Shown here: positions 1 through 8,880 of the stretch, piece after piece
Numbering within the stretch: position 1 is the first letter of the stretch
How the letters are laid out: each line of letters opens with the position of its first letter
NCBI GenBank assembly: GCA_019639095.1
Contig: JAHBSN010000003.1
Coordinates: forward strand, 1-38,957
DNA length: 38,957 bases
Direction of reading: 5' to 3'
Source: Actinomycetota bacterium
GTDB lineage: Bacteria > Actinomycetota > Acidimicrobiia > Acidimicrobiales > Iamiaceae
Made by a program: the position numbers and the translations under genes
The notes under the pieces: model-generated
What the model saw: only the letters and a program-made list of their open reading frames with translations
What the model was told of the DNA's origin: nothing
Database searches by the model: none

Positions 1-28
1 CCACCGGCGGCGGACCGCCGCGCCGGCC

Positions 29-1387
29 TCAGCTGCCGGTGGGCACCCAGTTCCCGTGGAACCCGAGCGGGATCCGCCCCGGCAGCAGCACCCGGGCCAC
101 GGCGCCCTCGGCCGGCGCCGCGGCATCGAGCACCACGAGCTCGCCCCGGTCGGTGGCGCGGTCGTGGGCGAGGGTGAGGTACCAGCCGTCGTCCTCGGCC
201 GCGTCGGGCGACCGGGGCACGAACACGAGCTCGCCGCCGATGCGGCCCTCGCCGAGCGACACCTCCTCCGACGCGCCGGTGAGCCGGTCGTAGCGGACCA
301 TCGAGAACCCGTCGAAGCCCACGTCGGGTCCGCTGGCGTCGAGGCCGGTGGCCCAGCCGAAGCGGTGCGGGCGCCCCACGAGGCGCTCGTCGACCCGCGG
401 GAACTCGATGGCCCGGTCGTCGAGCTGCTCCTCGCGCACGGTGCCGGCCTCGGTGTCTATCGTCCAGCGCCACAGCACCGGCGGGCCCTCGTTCGGGCCG
501 CGCGTGTCGTGGTCGAACATCTTCGGGTGGCGCACGACGTCGAGCACCACGCGGGGTCCGTCGTCGAAGGCGTTGAGCGGGTGGAACACGTAGCACGGGC
601 CCACCTCGAACCACCGCACCTCGTCGGGGTGGCCGCCCTTGGGCATGAGCCCGACGCGGGCCCCGTAGCCCTCGTCCCAGGTGTAGGGGAAGCCGCGTCC
701 GGTCATCGCCTGGTCGAGGTCGAAGGTGACCGGCAGGTCGTAGAGCACCACGTGCCGCTCGGTGATGGAGCAGTCGTGCACCATCGGGTTCCCGGGCACC
801 GGCACGTCGACGCGGTGGCGCACCCGCGCGTCGGTGCCGATCACGGTGTACTCGAGGACCTCGGGCCGGGCCCAGTGGTAGCCCACGGCGTGCAGCTCGC
901 CGGTGTCGGGGTCGCGCTTGGGGTGGGCGGTGTAGCCGTGGGGCAGGGTGCCGTCGAGGTCGGTGTGGCAGATCGTCTCGAGCTCGTCGGTGAGCTCCAC
1001 CGGGCGGGCGCCCGCCTCCACGAGGGCGAAGGTGCGCCCGGCGTGGCCGATCACGTTGGTGTTGGCGGTGTCCATGCCGTTGTAGCGCTCGCCGGGCCGC
1101 GGCTCCTCGCCGAGCGCCTCGGAGACGGCGGTGGAGCGCACCCACCGGTTGCGGTACCACTCGGCCCGGCCGTCGCGCAGGCGCACGCCGTGCACCATCC
1201 CGTCGCCGAGGAACCAGTGGTGGGTGGCGGGATCGACCGCCCCCAGCGGGTTCGGGCCGTTGCGCAGGTAGCGCCCGTCGAGCTCGGCGGGCAGGTGGCC
1301 GGCCACGGGCAGGTCGACGCCGGTGCGCTCCTCGGCCACCGGTGCGTAGGGCCCGCTCAGGTAGCGGTTGGCGACGACGTCGGACAT
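29..1387 (-). CDS. Carotenoid cleavage oxygenase family protein (RPE65/lignostilbene dioxygenase type)
   Basis: 452-residue protein of the carotenoid oxygenase family, non-haem Fe(II) enzymes that oxidatively cleave a C=C bond in carotenoids, apocarotenoids or stilbenes. The four iron-binding histidines expected on a seven-bladed propeller are all visible: H155 (TAHPKRD), H204 (MVHDCSI), H269 (VFHPLNAF) and H444 near the C-terminus (GFHGNW). The N-terminal RNGPNP motif and GDGMVHGV (61-68) are also typical. Length is usual for bacterial members and the protein is complete. It starts at an ATG preceded by a good AGGAGGT-like site. It stands alone on the minus strand after the HU gene; the substrate cannot be told from sequence. 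Confidence 0.9.
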   Translation of the reverse strand: MSDVVANRYLSGPYAPVAEERTGVDLPVAGHLPAELDGRYLRNGPNPLGAVDPATHHWFLGDGMVHGVRLRDGRAEWYRNRWVRSTAVSEALGEEPRPGERYNGMDTANTNVIGHAGRTFALVEAGARPVELTDELETICHTDLDGTLPHGYTAHPKRDPDTGELHAVGYHWARPEVLEYTVIGTDARVRHRVDVPVPGNPMVHDCSITERHVVLYDLPVTFDLDQAMTGRGFPYTWDEGYGARVGLMPKGGHPDEVRWFEVGPCYVFHPLNAFDDGPRVVLDVVRHPKMFDHDTRGPNEGPPVLWRWTIDTEAGTVREEQLDDRAIEFPRVDERLVGRPHRFGWATGLDASGPDVGFDGFSMVRYDRLTGASEEVSLGEGRIGGELVFVPRSPDAAEDDGWYLTLAHDRATDRGELVVLDAAAPAEGAVARVLLPGRIPLGFHGNWVPTGS

Positions 1388-1457
1388 GGCGGGACCTCCT
1401 GGGGCGGTGGTCCCCTTCTACACCGAGCGCCGCGGCGCACGGGCCGAAAACGACGAA

Positions 1458-1479
1458 CGAGGGCCTCGAGAGGCCCTCG
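1458..1479 (-). terminator. Intrinsic terminator of the HU gene
   Basis: Perfect 9-bp stem (1458-1466 with 1471-1479) closed by a CGAG tetraloop, about 40 bases past the HU stop codon on the minus strand. It is followed on that strand by a T-rich stretch, TTCGTCGTTTT (1457-1447), as expected of a Rho-independent terminator. Confidence 0.75.
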
Positions 1480-1516
1480 CTGTCGCATCGTCGGGCCGGC
1501 CGGAGCCGGCCCGGGA

Positions 1517-1831
1517 TCACACCTTCGCCAGCTTGGGAGCCGGAGCTTCCTTGTTGACGACCTTCTTGAAGCTCGCGCCGAGGGTGGCCTTGGGCGCCTT
1601 CTTGGCCTTGACCTTCACGGTCTCACCGGTGCGCGGGTTGCGAGCGGTGGTGGCGGCCTTGGCGACCTGCTGGAACGTGATGAAGCCGGTCAGGGACACC
1701 TTGTCGCCGGCGGCGACCATGGCGAACACGGTCTCCTCGAACGCGTTCAGCACGGCCGCAGCCGTGGTCTTGTCGGTGCCGGCCTGCGCGGCGACCTGGG
1801 CGACCAGCTCGGCCTTGGTGATGTTGGCCAC
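1517..1831 (-). CDS. hup: HU family DNA-binding protein
   Basis: 104-residue histone-like HU protein, a dimeric nucleoid protein that bends DNA. It opens with MANITKAELV and carries the arm signature RNPRTGE near residue 66, followed by a Lys/Ala-rich end (VKVKAKKAPKATLG). It lacks the long PAKK-repeat tail of mycobacterial HupB and is close to a plain HU in size. An AGGAGG site (1838-1843) lies six bases from the GTG at 1831 and abuts a possible upstream TTG at 1837, so the GTG is preferred. A terminator follows at 1458-1479. Confidence 0.93.
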   Translation of the reverse strand: MANITKAELVAQVAAQAGTDKTTAAAVLNAFEETVFAMVAAGDKVSLTGFITFQQVAKAATTARNPRTGETVKVKAKKAPKATLGASFKKVVNKEAPAPKLAKV

Positions 1832-1837
1832 AGCCAA

Positions 1838-1843
1838 CCTCCT
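1838..1843 (-). promoter_or_regulatory. Shine-Dalgarno deciding the HU start
   Basis: AGGAGG on the minus strand with a six-base spacer (TTGGCT) to GTG 1831. It directly touches TTG 1837, which rules that codon out as the main start. Confidence 0.7.
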
Positions 1844-1962
1844 GGGGTTCGTAGGGGTAGGGCGCCCGCGTCGTTGCGGAGCGCTGGAGCCAAGTATTTC
1901 CCCGTTCGGCGCGCGATTGGGGGATACCCCGCCCCGGTCGCGCCCCGCCGTACGGTGAGCGG

Positions 1963-2184
1963 GTGCTCGAGGACGGGACCTACGACGCCATCGTGGTCGA
2001 CGCCGACCACGGACCCGAGGCCGGGTCGCTCGTGGTGGAGCTCGCCATCGCCGCCGGCGAGCACAAGGGCGAGGTGGTCTCGATCACCGCACCCGACACC
2101 GGGCGGGACCCGCTCGACCTGCTGGCCGTGCCGGCCACCATCGTGGTGGCCGACGGCCGACCCCGCCTCACGCTGGAGGGCTGA
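1963..2184 (+). CDS. Small hypothetical protein (73 aa)
   Basis: Not recognised. A 73-residue acidic protein with alternating hydrophobic beta-like segments (YDAIVVDAD, SLVVELAIAAG, GEVVSITAP, ATIVVADGRPRLTL), suggesting a small beta-barrel or OB-like fold. The GTG start is the first in frame. It is convergent with the HIT gene and the two coding ends overlap by 17 bases. The codon pattern (G/C third positions) fits a real gene, but no function can be assigned. Confidence 0.55.
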   Translation: MLEDGTYDAIVVDADHGPEAGSLVVELAIAAGEHKGEVVSITAPDTGRDPLDLLAVPATIVVADGRPRLTLEG

Positions 2185-2611
2185 GCCGCTCCTCGGCCGC
2201 CCGGCCGATGCGCTGCGCCACCTCGGCGGCGTGGGCGTCGTCGTCGTAGCGGGTGCGCGGCCAGAAGAACCCGCGCAGGCCGTCGCCCTTGGTCCGGGGC
2301 ACCACGTGGGCGTGCAGGTGGGGCACGCTCTGGCTCACCCGGTTGTTCATGGCCACGAAGGTGCCCTGGGCGCCGGTGGCATCCCGCACGGCGGCGGCCA
2401 GGAGCTGCACCCGCTCGAAGAACGGCCCCACGTCGGCCACGGGCAGGTCGGGCAGCGTCTCCACGTGGTCGGGCGGGACCACCAGCACGTGGCCGGCGAA
2501 CAGGGGGCGGATGTCGAGGAAGCCCACGGCGACGCCGTCACGGTGCACCTCGTGGGCGGGCTCGCTCCCCGCCACGATCCGACAGAACGGGCACGACGGT
2601 TCGGCGCTCAC
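2168..2611 (-). CDS. HIT family nucleotide hydrolase/transferase
   Basis: 147-residue histidine triad protein, a family that hydrolyses AMP-linked or dinucleoside polyphosphate substrates. The active-site motif HLHAHVV is at residues 98-104, preceded by the conserved FVAMNNRVSQSVP segment. An N-terminal C7-x2-C10 pair (CPFC) is the usual start of the HIT zinc site. The reading frame is open far upstream, but homology begins at the GTG at 2611 (VSAEPSCPFC), which is taken as the start. It is divergent from the PIN-PhoH gene across about 190 bases. Confidence 0.9.
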   Translation of the reverse strand: MSAEPSCPFCRIVAGSEPAHEVHRDGVAVGFLDIRPLFAGHVLVVPPDHVETLPDLPVADVGPFFERVQLLAAAVRDATGAQGTFVAMNNRVSQSVPHLHAHVVPRTKGDGLRGFFWPRTRYDDDAHAAEVAQRIGRAAEERLSPPA

Positions 2612-2797
2612 CGATCGACGGTACCCCGACCTCCCGATCGCCCGAACGTGTCGGGACGGTGAACTCTGCGCGAGGGTCCACCGCTCGCGCCGCGGGCGGC
2701 GGAAGGATGGTCGGCGGTGACCCACCGCCCAGCCGTCAGCGACCCGGTCCACTGCGAGACCTCGCTCCCGGCGGCTGCCGACCGTCCAGGGGGCTCT

Positions 2798-4120
2798 GTG
2801 ACCGAACCGCTCGTTTCCGCTGATCCGTCGCGCCTGCGCACCTACGTGCTCGACACGTCCGTGCTGCTGGCCGATCCCGGTGCGCTCGTCCGCTTCGACG
2901 AGCACGCCGTGGTGCTGCCCATCGTGGTGCTGATGGAGCTGGAGGCGAAGCGGGACCATCCCGAGCTCGGGTGGTCGGCCCGCCAGACGTTGCGGCACCT
3001 CGAGCGCCTGCGGCTCGAGCACGGCTCGCTCACCGAGCCGATCCCGGTGAACGACCACGGCGGCACGCTCCGCGTGGAGCTGAACCACCAGTCGACCGAC
3101 GGGCTGCCGCCCACCATGGCCGCCGACAACAACGACCACCGGATCCTGGCCGTGGCGCACAACCTGCGTCGGGAGGGCCTGGCCGTCACCGTGGTCACCA
3201 AGGACCTCCCGCTGCGGCTGAAGGCCAGCATCGTCGACCTCGACGCCGACGAGTACCGCAACGAGCTGGCCTCGGACGCGTCGTGGACGGGCTTCGTCGA
3301 CCTCGTCGTGGAGCCCGACGACATCGACGAGCTCTTCGCCGAGCGCATCCTCGACCTCCCCGAGGCACGCGACCTGCCCTGCAACGCGGGCGTGGCCCTG
3401 CGATCGGGGAGCCAGTCGGCCCTCGGACGGGTGCACGAGGACAAGTCGATCCACCTGGTCCGCGGCGACCTCAGCCTGTTCGACGTGGTGGGCCGCAGCG
3501 CCGAGCAGCGCATCGCCCTCGACGTGCTGGCCGACCCGTCGGTGGGCATCGTGAGCCTCGGCGGCAGCGCCGGCACCGGCAAGAGCGTCCTGGCCCTGGC
3601 GGCCGGGCTGGAGGCGGTGCTCGAGCGCCGCACCCACAAGCGGATCCTCGTGTTCCGGCCGCTGTTCGCGGTGGGTGGGCAGGAGCTCGGGTTCCTGCCC
3701 GGCGACCGCGACGAGAAGATGGGGCCCTGGGCCGCCGCCGTCCACGACGCCCTGGAGTCGATCGCCGGTCCCGAGGTGATCGCCGAGGTCTTCGCCCGCG
3801 ACCTGCTCGAGGTGCTGCCGCTCACCCACATCCGGGGCCGCAGCCTGACCGACACCTTCGTGATCATCGACGAGGCCCAGAACCTGGAGAAGGCGGTCCT
3901 GCTCACCGCGCTCAGCCGCCTGGGCGAGGGCAGCCGGGTGGTGCTCACCCACGACGTCGCCCAGCGCGACAACCTCCGGGTGGGCCGCCACGACGGCATC
4001 GCCTCGGTGATCGACGCCATGAAGGGCCACCCGCTGTTCGCCCACGTGACCTTCACCCGCTCGGAGCGCTCGGCGGTGGCGGCGCTGGTGACCAGCCTGC
4101 TCGACGATCCGCTGGGCTAG
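2798..4120 (+). CDS. PIN domain-PhoH family ATPase
   Basis: 440-residue fusion of an N-terminal PIN nuclease domain and a C-terminal PhoH P-loop ATPase, probably acting on RNA. PIN acidic residues include D19 (YVLDTSVLL), E47 (VLMELE) and D113 (NNDHRILA). The PhoH half has Walker [10 protein letters not shown] (255-263) and Walker [10 protein letters not shown] (354-362). The GTG at 2798 follows AGGGGG by four bases and gives the usual family length. A GTG at 2717 (27 residues longer, Pro/Ser-rich, no homology) is the alternative. Proteins of this kind are widespread, YlaK-like, and poorly characterised. Confidence 0.9.
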   Translation: MTEPLVSADPSRLRTYVLDTSVLLADPGALVRFDEHAVVLPIVVLMELEAKRDHPELGWSARQTLRHLERLRLEHGSLTEPIPVNDHGGTLRVELNHQSTDGLPPTMAADNNDHRILAVAHNLRREGLAVTVVTKDLPLRLKASIVDLDADEYRNELASDASWTGFVDLVVEPDDIDELFAERILDLPEARDLPCNAGVALRSGSQSALGRVHEDKSIHLVRGDLSLFDVVGRSAEQRIALDVLADPSVGIVSLGGSAGTGKSVLALAAGLEAVLERRTHKRILVFRPLFAVGGQELGFLPGDRDEKMGPWAAAVHDALESIAGPEVIAEVFARDLLEVLPLTHIRGRSLTDTFVIIDEAQNLEKAVLLTALSRLGEGSRVVLTHDVAQRDNLRVGRHDGIASVIDAMKGHPLFAHVTFTRSERSAVAALVTSLLDDPLG

Positions 4121-4129
4121 GAGCTCCCG

Positions 4130-5848
4130 CTAGCCCACGCGGAAGCCCACGGTGGCCCGCTGCTCGGTGAAGCGGTCGGGCTTCACGATCACCGTGAGCG
4201 TCCAGTCGCCGGCGAGCTCGAGGTCGGTGCCCACGAGGATGAAGTGGCCCGGGCCGGCGCGCACCGGCGTGCGCACCAGCGGGCCCACGTCCTCGGCGGG
4301 CACCGCGAGCTCCATCTCGGCGCTGTCGAAGCGGTCGTCGGGACGGCCCTTCGAGTCGAGCAGGTACGCGTGGACGTCGTTGCGGCCCGGTCGCGCCGGG
4401 TCGACCAGCACCTCGAGGGTGCCCGAGCCGAGCGGGGCGCTGGCCGACTGCACGCCCGGCACCACCGACGTGCGCGCCGGAGTGGTGTTGGCGAGCTGCG
4501 CGGTGAGCCCGAGCACGACCACCAGTCCCACCACCTCGAGGCGCACCACCCGCTGCAGCACCCGCCACCGTCGCGCCGCGTCGAGCGCGGCGTCCTCGTC
4601 CTCCTCGTCGGCCTCGGCATCGGCATCGGCATCGGCATCGGCGACGATGGCGGGCACGAGCCGGAACCGGTTCCACGCTGCGCCGGCCACCACGGCGAGC
4701 GCCACCGCCACCTTGGCCATCAGGTAGCGGCCGTAGGTGGTGGAGGTGAGGGCGCGCAGGCTGCCGACCTCCAGCCACGTCAGCGCCAGCCCCGCGGCCA
4801 CCACCACGGCCACCACCGCGCCGGCCCAGCCCGAGAACGTCGCCAGCGCCCGCGCCGCACCGGCCACGTCGTCGTCGGCCCGGCGCCGGCGCACCACGGC
4901 GAGCAGCGCGCCCAGCCCACCGATCCACACCGCGCCGGCGGCCACGTGGGCCGCATCGGCCAGGTAGCCCACCACCGCCGGCGACATCGTGCGGGTGTGC
5001 CCGGTGACCACCAGGCCGAGCGGGGCCAGCGCCGCACCGGCGAGGGCGAGGAGGCGGACGTTCGACCGGAACGGGAGCCCGGCGGTCACGAGCAGGGCGA
5101 TCAAGCCGATCCCGCTGATGGCGATCGACCACCCCACGCCGTCGGCCAGGGCGATGCCGAGCACGCCCTCCTGCCCGATGGCCCCCAGGCCCTGCCCGGT
5201 GGCCAGCGACGCCTGCACCGGCACCTGGAGCACCACGGCCAGCAGCCCGACGGCGCTCAGCCCCGTGACCACCCGGCCCACCGGCGTCGGCTCGTCGTCG
5301 CGGCGCAGCGCCGCCCCCATCCACACCGCACCGGCGCTGGCGAGGATGGCGACGTAGGCCACGGCGCGCAGGATCGCCCCCAGGAGCTCGTCGCGGCCGT
5401 CGGCGCTACCGGCGAAGGCGTTGGCCACCACGTCGTCGGACACCTCGGTGCGCGTGCCCACCGAGAACGAGAACGCCCCGTGCACGGGATGGCCGTCGGC
5501 GGAGACCACCCGCCACGCCACCACGTAGCCCCCCGGCGGCAGGGGCTGGTCCACCGGCGCCACCACCACCGATCCCTGGGCCTCGGCCACGCCACCGTCG
5601 ACCCGGGTCGCGTCGCGGTCGAGGACGCGCACGCCGTCGGGCTGCACGGTGACGCCCTCGGAGAACCGAAGGGTGACCTGCGCCGGGGCCACGTCGAGCA
5701 CGGCGCCGTCGGTGGGATCGCTGGCGGTGAGCTGGGCATGGGCCGATGCCGGCGCCGCCGGACCCAGCACCAGCACGGCCAGGACCGCCACGGCGAACGC
5801 GGCGCGGACCACGCCACCGAGCCGTCTCGACGCCCGCCCGACGGTCAC
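4130..5848 (-). CDS. CopC-CopD-YtkA fusion copper protein (YcnJ-like)
   Basis: 572-residue membrane protein related to YcnJ, proposed to bind or import copper. A signal peptide (about residues 1-36, ending APASA) would leave His as the mature N-terminus (HAQLTASDP), the classic CopC copper ligand. The CopC domain also keeps SADGHPVHGAFSF. A CopD-like domain with about eight membrane helices follows, then a C-terminal YtkA-like beta domain (about residues 470-572). Between the last helices is an acidic run, DADADADADAEADEEDED, encoded by a GGCATC hexanucleotide repeat at 4615-4642. The start is uncertain: GTG 5848 is used, GTG 5812 would shorten the signal peptide. It is convergent with PhoH, nine bases apart. 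Confidence 0.87.
   Translation of the reverse strand: MTVGRASRRLGGVVRAAFAVAVLAVLVLGPAAPASAHAQLTASDPTDGAVLDVAPAQVTLRFSEGVTVQPDGVRVLDRDATRVDGGVAEAQGSVVVAPVDQPLPPGGYVVAWRVVSADGHPVHGAFSFSVGTRTEVSDDVVANAFAGSADGRDELLGAILRAVAYVAILASAGAVWMGAALRRDDEPTPVGRVVTGLSAVGLLAVVLQVPVQASLATGQGLGAIGQEGVLGIALADGVGWSIAISGIGLIALLVTAGLPFRSNVRLLALAGAALAPLGLVVTGHTRTMSPAVVGYLADAAHVAAGAVWIGGLGALLAVVRRRRADDDVAGAARALATFSGWAGAVVAVVVAAGLALTWLEVGSLRALTSTTYGRYLMAKVAVALAVVAGAAWNRFRLVPAIVADADADADAEADEEDEDAALDAARRWRVLQRVVRLEVVGLVVVLGLTAQLANTTPARTSVVPGVQSASAPLGSGTLEVLVDPARPGRNDVHAYLLDSKGRPDDRFDSAEMELAVPAEDVGPLVRTPVRAGPGHFILVGTDLELAGDWTLTVIVKPDRFTEQRATVGFRVG
4615..4642 (+). repeat. CGGCAT hexanucleotide repeat inside the CopC-CopD gene
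   Basis: Four perfect copies of CGGCAT plus a partial fifth, read on the minus strand as alternating Asp-Ala codons. It lies in a loop between membrane helices. A multiple of three keeps the frame if copies are gained or lost. Confidence 0.8.
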
Positions 5849-6013
5849 GGTGGGGGCGTGGGGGTGGGCTGCGGGCACGGGCGGCGATCGATCCAGGTGG
5901 GGTGATCGGGCGACCCGAGTTGGGCCGACCGGCGGGTTGACCCTACGATGGCACGTCCGCACGAGCACGGTCCCGGCCGGCCCGCTGCCTCCGCCACCTC
6001 CGGGAGACGAACG

Positions 6014-6178
6014 ATGGCCAAGAGCGACAAGCGTCCGATCATCAAGCTGAAGTCCACCGCGGGCACGGGGTACACCTACGTCACCCGCAAGAACAAGACC
6101 AACACGCGCGAGCGGATCGAGATCAAGAAGTACGACCCGAAGATCCGCCAGCACGTGATGTTCAAAGAGGAGCGCTGA
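6014..6178 (+). CDS. rpmG: 50S ribosomal protein L33
   Basis: 54-residue L33 of the large ribosomal subunit: starts [20 protein letters not shown] and ends [15 protein letters not shown], both highly conserved. It has no cysteine at all, so it is the zinc-independent (C-minus) type. ATG 6014 is preceded by GGGAG at 6002-6006. In many actinobacteria C-minus ribosomal proteins are Zur-controlled paralogues, but no Zur box was recognised here and this may be the only copy. Confidence 0.95.
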   Translation: MAKSDKRPIIKLKSTAGTGYTYVTRKNKTNTRERIEIKKYDPKIRQHVMFKEER

Positions 6179-6183
6179 CCCCA

Positions 6184-6252
6184 CCGAGGGTCGCCCTCGG
6201 CGGCGCCGCCGCCACCACAGCCCGTCCGATCTCGCTCCCCGGAGCGAGATCG
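6184..6252 (+). terminator. Two hairpins downstream of rpmG
   Basis: First hairpin CCGAGGG-TCG-CCCTCGG (6184-6200), six bases after the stop. Second is a perfect 12-base inverted repeat, CGATCTCGCTCC (6227-6238) with GGAGCGAGATCG (6241-6252). Neither has a clean T tract. Termination of rpmG is the likely role. Confidence 0.5.
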
Positions 6253-6361
6253 TTCGCGTCCGGCCACCTGCGCATTCGCGCGGCGCGTGAGGTATCCACC
6301 ACCTGACGCTGCGTGCTCCGTACCCTTTTCTGCCACAGGGGTCAAGCGTCCGGGAGGGCGG

Positions 6362-7051
6362 ATGGGGCACACAGCGGTCATCTACGGGCTCGACATCGAG
6401 ACCGACACCAGCTGCGACGGCTGGGACCCCGCGGTGGCGCGGGTGCGCACCGTGGCCCTCTCGGGCCGCTCGCTCGACGAGGTCTTCACCGGGCCCGAGG
6501 ACGACCTGCTCGAGGCGCTCGACCGCCGCCTGGCCGCCCTGCCCCCCGGCATCATCGCCACGTGGAACGGGGCCACCTTCGACCTCCCGTTCATCGCCGA
6601 CCGGGCTCGCCTCCTGGGCGTCGACCTCGGCCTGCGGCTCTGCCTCGACCGGCGCCTCACCCTGGACCGCGCCCCGCTGCCCGGCCACGCCGGCGCCTAC
6701 CGCGGGGCGTGGGGCCACCACGCCCACCTCGACACGTTCCGGCTCTACGGCCAGGGATCGCCCTCGCCCACGTGGACCTCGCTGCGCACGATCGGCCGCC
6801 TCCTCGGACTGGGCCCCGCCGCCGGTCCGTGCGACCGCACCCACGACCTCGCCAACGAGGTCCTCCACGCCCACGCCGCCAGCGATGCCCGGCTCGCCCG
6901 GGTCCTGGCCGAGCGGCGGATCGGGGCGGCCCTGCGCCTGGTGGACCGGCTCGCCCCCGAGGACGCCGAGGTGGTCACGGTGGCGGCGCGGCGCCTCGAG
7001 CGCCTGGCCCGCCACGACCGGGTCCTGCACCCGTCGGTGGCCACCGCCTGA
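6362..7051 (+). CDS. Predicted 3'-5' exonuclease, RNase H-like DEDD fold
   Basis: 229-residue protein with the three exonuclease motifs of the DnaQ/PolB-type superfamily: Exo I D11-I-E13 (YGLDIETDT), Exo II around D74 (TWNGATFDLPFI) and Exo III around D175 (HAHAASDARLA). The general-base position before the last Asp is His (HAASD, three residues between), where YprB-like members often have Tyr. The frame opens earlier, but ATG 6362 follows GGGAGG by four bases and starts just before the first motif. It stands alone between rpmG and a hypothetical gene. Substrate unknown. Confidence 0.75.
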   Translation: MGHTAVIYGLDIETDTSCDGWDPAVARVRTVALSGRSLDEVFTGPEDDLLEALDRRLAALPPGIIATWNGATFDLPFIADRARLLGVDLGLRLCLDRRLTLDRAPLPGHAGAYRGAWGHHAHLDTFRLYGQGSPSPTWTSLRTIGRLLGLGPAAGPCDRTHDLANEVLHAHAASDARLARVLAERRIGAALRLVDRLAPEDAEVVTVAARRLERLARHDRVLHPSVATA

Positions 7052-7192
7052 CCGACCCGGGCCCCACGGCTCCCGCGGGCCGCCGGCCGATCCGACTGCC
7101 ACCCCCCTGCGCGAAGCTCGTCCCGAGGTTCGCCGTCCCCTCGCCCACCCGCACCAGGACCGCCGGTCAGCCCATCGCTCCGGAGGTCCCCC

Positions 7193-8050
7193 GTGTCCCC
7201 GTCGTCCCCGTCGTCCACCCTCCCCTCGCTGCGCCAGCTCGCCGAGGTCGTCCACCGCGGCGCCGCCACCTGGCCCGGCTCCCTGCTGCTCACCGCGGCC
7301 CCCGGCGAGGCCGACGTCGCCATCGGCACCTGGCCGATCCCCACGGAGGTCCACCACCCGGCCGACCCGCTCGTCGGGTTCCTGGCCCCGCCGCACTGGA
7401 CCGTCCTCGGGCTCACCACCACGGGTCGGGCCTGGCGCGCCGTCCCCGGGCCGGAGGGCCCGCCCGAGGCCGTGCGCATCACCACGCTCTTCGATCGCCA
7501 TGGCGAGGCCAGCACGATCCTCACCACGGCCGACGGAGGGGAGGAGGCGATCGAGGAGGCCCCCGGCGGCTGGGTGGCCGACGTCGTCGCCCGCGCCCTC
7601 GGCCGACCCACCCCGGCCCCCGACGTGTCGCTGTCGGCGTGGGTCGAGGCGGCCTGGCTGGACCGCATCGCCGAGCTGGTGCTGGACCAGCCCGGCCAAG
7701 TCCGCCGATGGGCGGCCCTGGCCCGGCTCCACCCCCTGGCTCCCACGGGCCCCGCCCGGCCCGGGGTGCTCCTGGCCGTGGAGACCCGGGCCCTGGACCT
7801 CGAGTCCTCGTGGGGGCGGATGCGTCGCCTCTGGCGTAGCGGGCCGCCCGTGCCCGCCGGGCTCGCACCACCCGGGGGCGTGCCGGTGGAGCTGCCGGAC
7901 TGGTTCGACGACGGCTCGTTCTCGCGCTGGGTCACCCGAGACCTCGTCCCGGCGGCCGAGCTCCTGCCGGCGGTGCTCGACGCCCTGCCCGATGCCGTGG
8001 GCCGGGAGCTGGTGGAGGCGCTGGTCACCCCGCCGGGGCCGGCCGGCTGA
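7193..8050 (+). CDS. Hypothetical protein (285 aa)
   Basis: Not recognised. A soluble-looking protein without signal peptide or membrane helix, rich in Trp and Pro. The N-terminal half has beta-like segments (GSLLLTAAPGEADVAIGTW, HWTVLGLTT) and the line TTLFDRHGEASTILT. The C-terminal half is helical (AWLDRIAELVLDQPGQVRRW, AELLPAVLDALPDAVGRELV). Start is a GTG after a weak AGG. It is convergent with the ParA-type gene, 15 bases apart. Consistent codon usage supports a real gene. Confidence 0.7.
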   Translation: MSPSSPSSTLPSLRQLAEVVHRGAATWPGSLLLTAAPGEADVAIGTWPIPTEVHHPADPLVGFLAPPHWTVLGLTTTGRAWRAVPGPEGPPEAVRITTLFDRHGEASTILTTADGGEEAIEEAPGGWVADVVARALGRPTPAPDVSLSAWVEAAWLDRIAELVLDQPGQVRRWAALARLHPLAPTGPARPGVLLAVETRALDLESSWGRMRRLWRSGPPVPAGLAPPGGVPVELPDWFDDGSFSRWVTRDLVPAAELLPAVLDALPDAVGRELVEALVTPPGPAG

Positions 8051-8065
8051 GGCCGCCCCGCGGTG

Positions 8066-8815
8066 TCAGAGCCCCGCGCGCTCGGTGGCCTCGGCCCAGA
8101 GCTTGCGGTACTCGGCGGCGGCCAGGCTCAGGGGGGCGCTGATCACCACGGGCACCTGCTCCTCGCCCATGCGCGCCACCGCGGAGGACTCGGGCACGGC
8201 AGCGCCCAGGAACCCGCCCCGGGCCCGGATCTCGGTCTCCACCCGTCGGTGCACGGGCTTGCGCCGGTCGATCATGGAGATGAACGGCGCCACGATCTTG
8301 GGCGACGCCGACCGCGTCTCCTCCAGGAAGTCGGTGAAGCGGTCCAGGGCCCGGAAGGGCAGGGGCTCGGGGACCACGGGCACCAGCAGCACGTCGGCCA
8401 CCGAGGCCACCGCCTCCACCACGGCCGACAGACCGGGCGGGCAGTCCAGGATCACCACGTCGGCGGTGCCCTTGGTGCCGGCGAGCAGCCGGCGCAGGGG
8501 CTTGGCCGGCTTGGCGGTGATCGACAGGACCTTCTCGATCTCGCGCACGCTGGAGTCGGCCGGAACCACCTCCAGGTGCTCGATGTCCGACGTGCGGGCC
8601 ACTGCGGCCAACCCGCCTCGGCCCCCACCGATCAGGCGCCGTCCGCCGCCACGCAGCTTGGGCTTGAGGTCGAGGCAGTAGGTGGCCGCGCCCTGGGGGT
8701 CGAGGTCCCAGAGCAGGGTGCGCATGCCGCTCGTGGCGGCGAGCGCCGCCAGGTTCACCGCGGTCGAGGTCTTGCCCACCCCGCCCTTGAGTCCGGTGAC
8801 GGCCACCACGCGCAT
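8066..8815 (-). CDS. ParA/Soj-type ATPase (orphan)
   Basis: 249-residue deviant-Walker ATPase of the ParA/MinD family, which organise plasmids, chromosomes or other cargo. The deviant Walker A KGGVGKTS is at 10-17, with Walker A' LLWDLDPQGA (35-44) and Walker B VVILDCPPGL. No ParB, parS-like repeat or cargo gene is adjacent, so its cargo is unknown. It lies 65 bases behind the ABC lipoprotein gene on the same strand and may be read through from it, though function gives no link. Confidence 0.85.
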   Translation of the reverse strand: MRVVAVTGLKGGVGKTSTAVNLAALAATSGMRTLLWDLDPQGAATYCLDLKPKLRGGGRRLIGGGRGGLAAVARTSDIEHLEVVPADSSVREIEKVLSITAKPAKPLRRLLAGTKGTADVVILDCPPGLSAVVEAVASVADVLLVPVVPEPLPFRALDRFTDFLEETRSASPKIVAPFISMIDRRKPVHRRVETEIRARGGFLGAAVPESSAVARMGEEQVPVVISAPLSLAAAEYRKLWAEATERAGL

Positions 8816-8880
8816 GGCCCCATCATGGCCCGGTCAGCCGGTGCGAGGAGCCATCCCCGCACCGGCCCGACGGGTGGCGG

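Noticed and set aside
1835-1837. TTG start for HU
   Set aside because: The AGGAGG site touches it with no spacer; GTG 1831 has a normal six-base spacer.
56-2662. 868-residue plus-strand open frame
   Set aside because: Antisense of the carotenoid oxygenase, HU and HIT genes; repetitive His/Val composition and no domain.
4130-7732. 1200-residue open frame on the minus strand
   Set aside because: Only the part up to about 5848 has homology (CopC-CopD). The rest runs antisense through rpmG and the exonuclease gene, as is common in GC-rich DNA.
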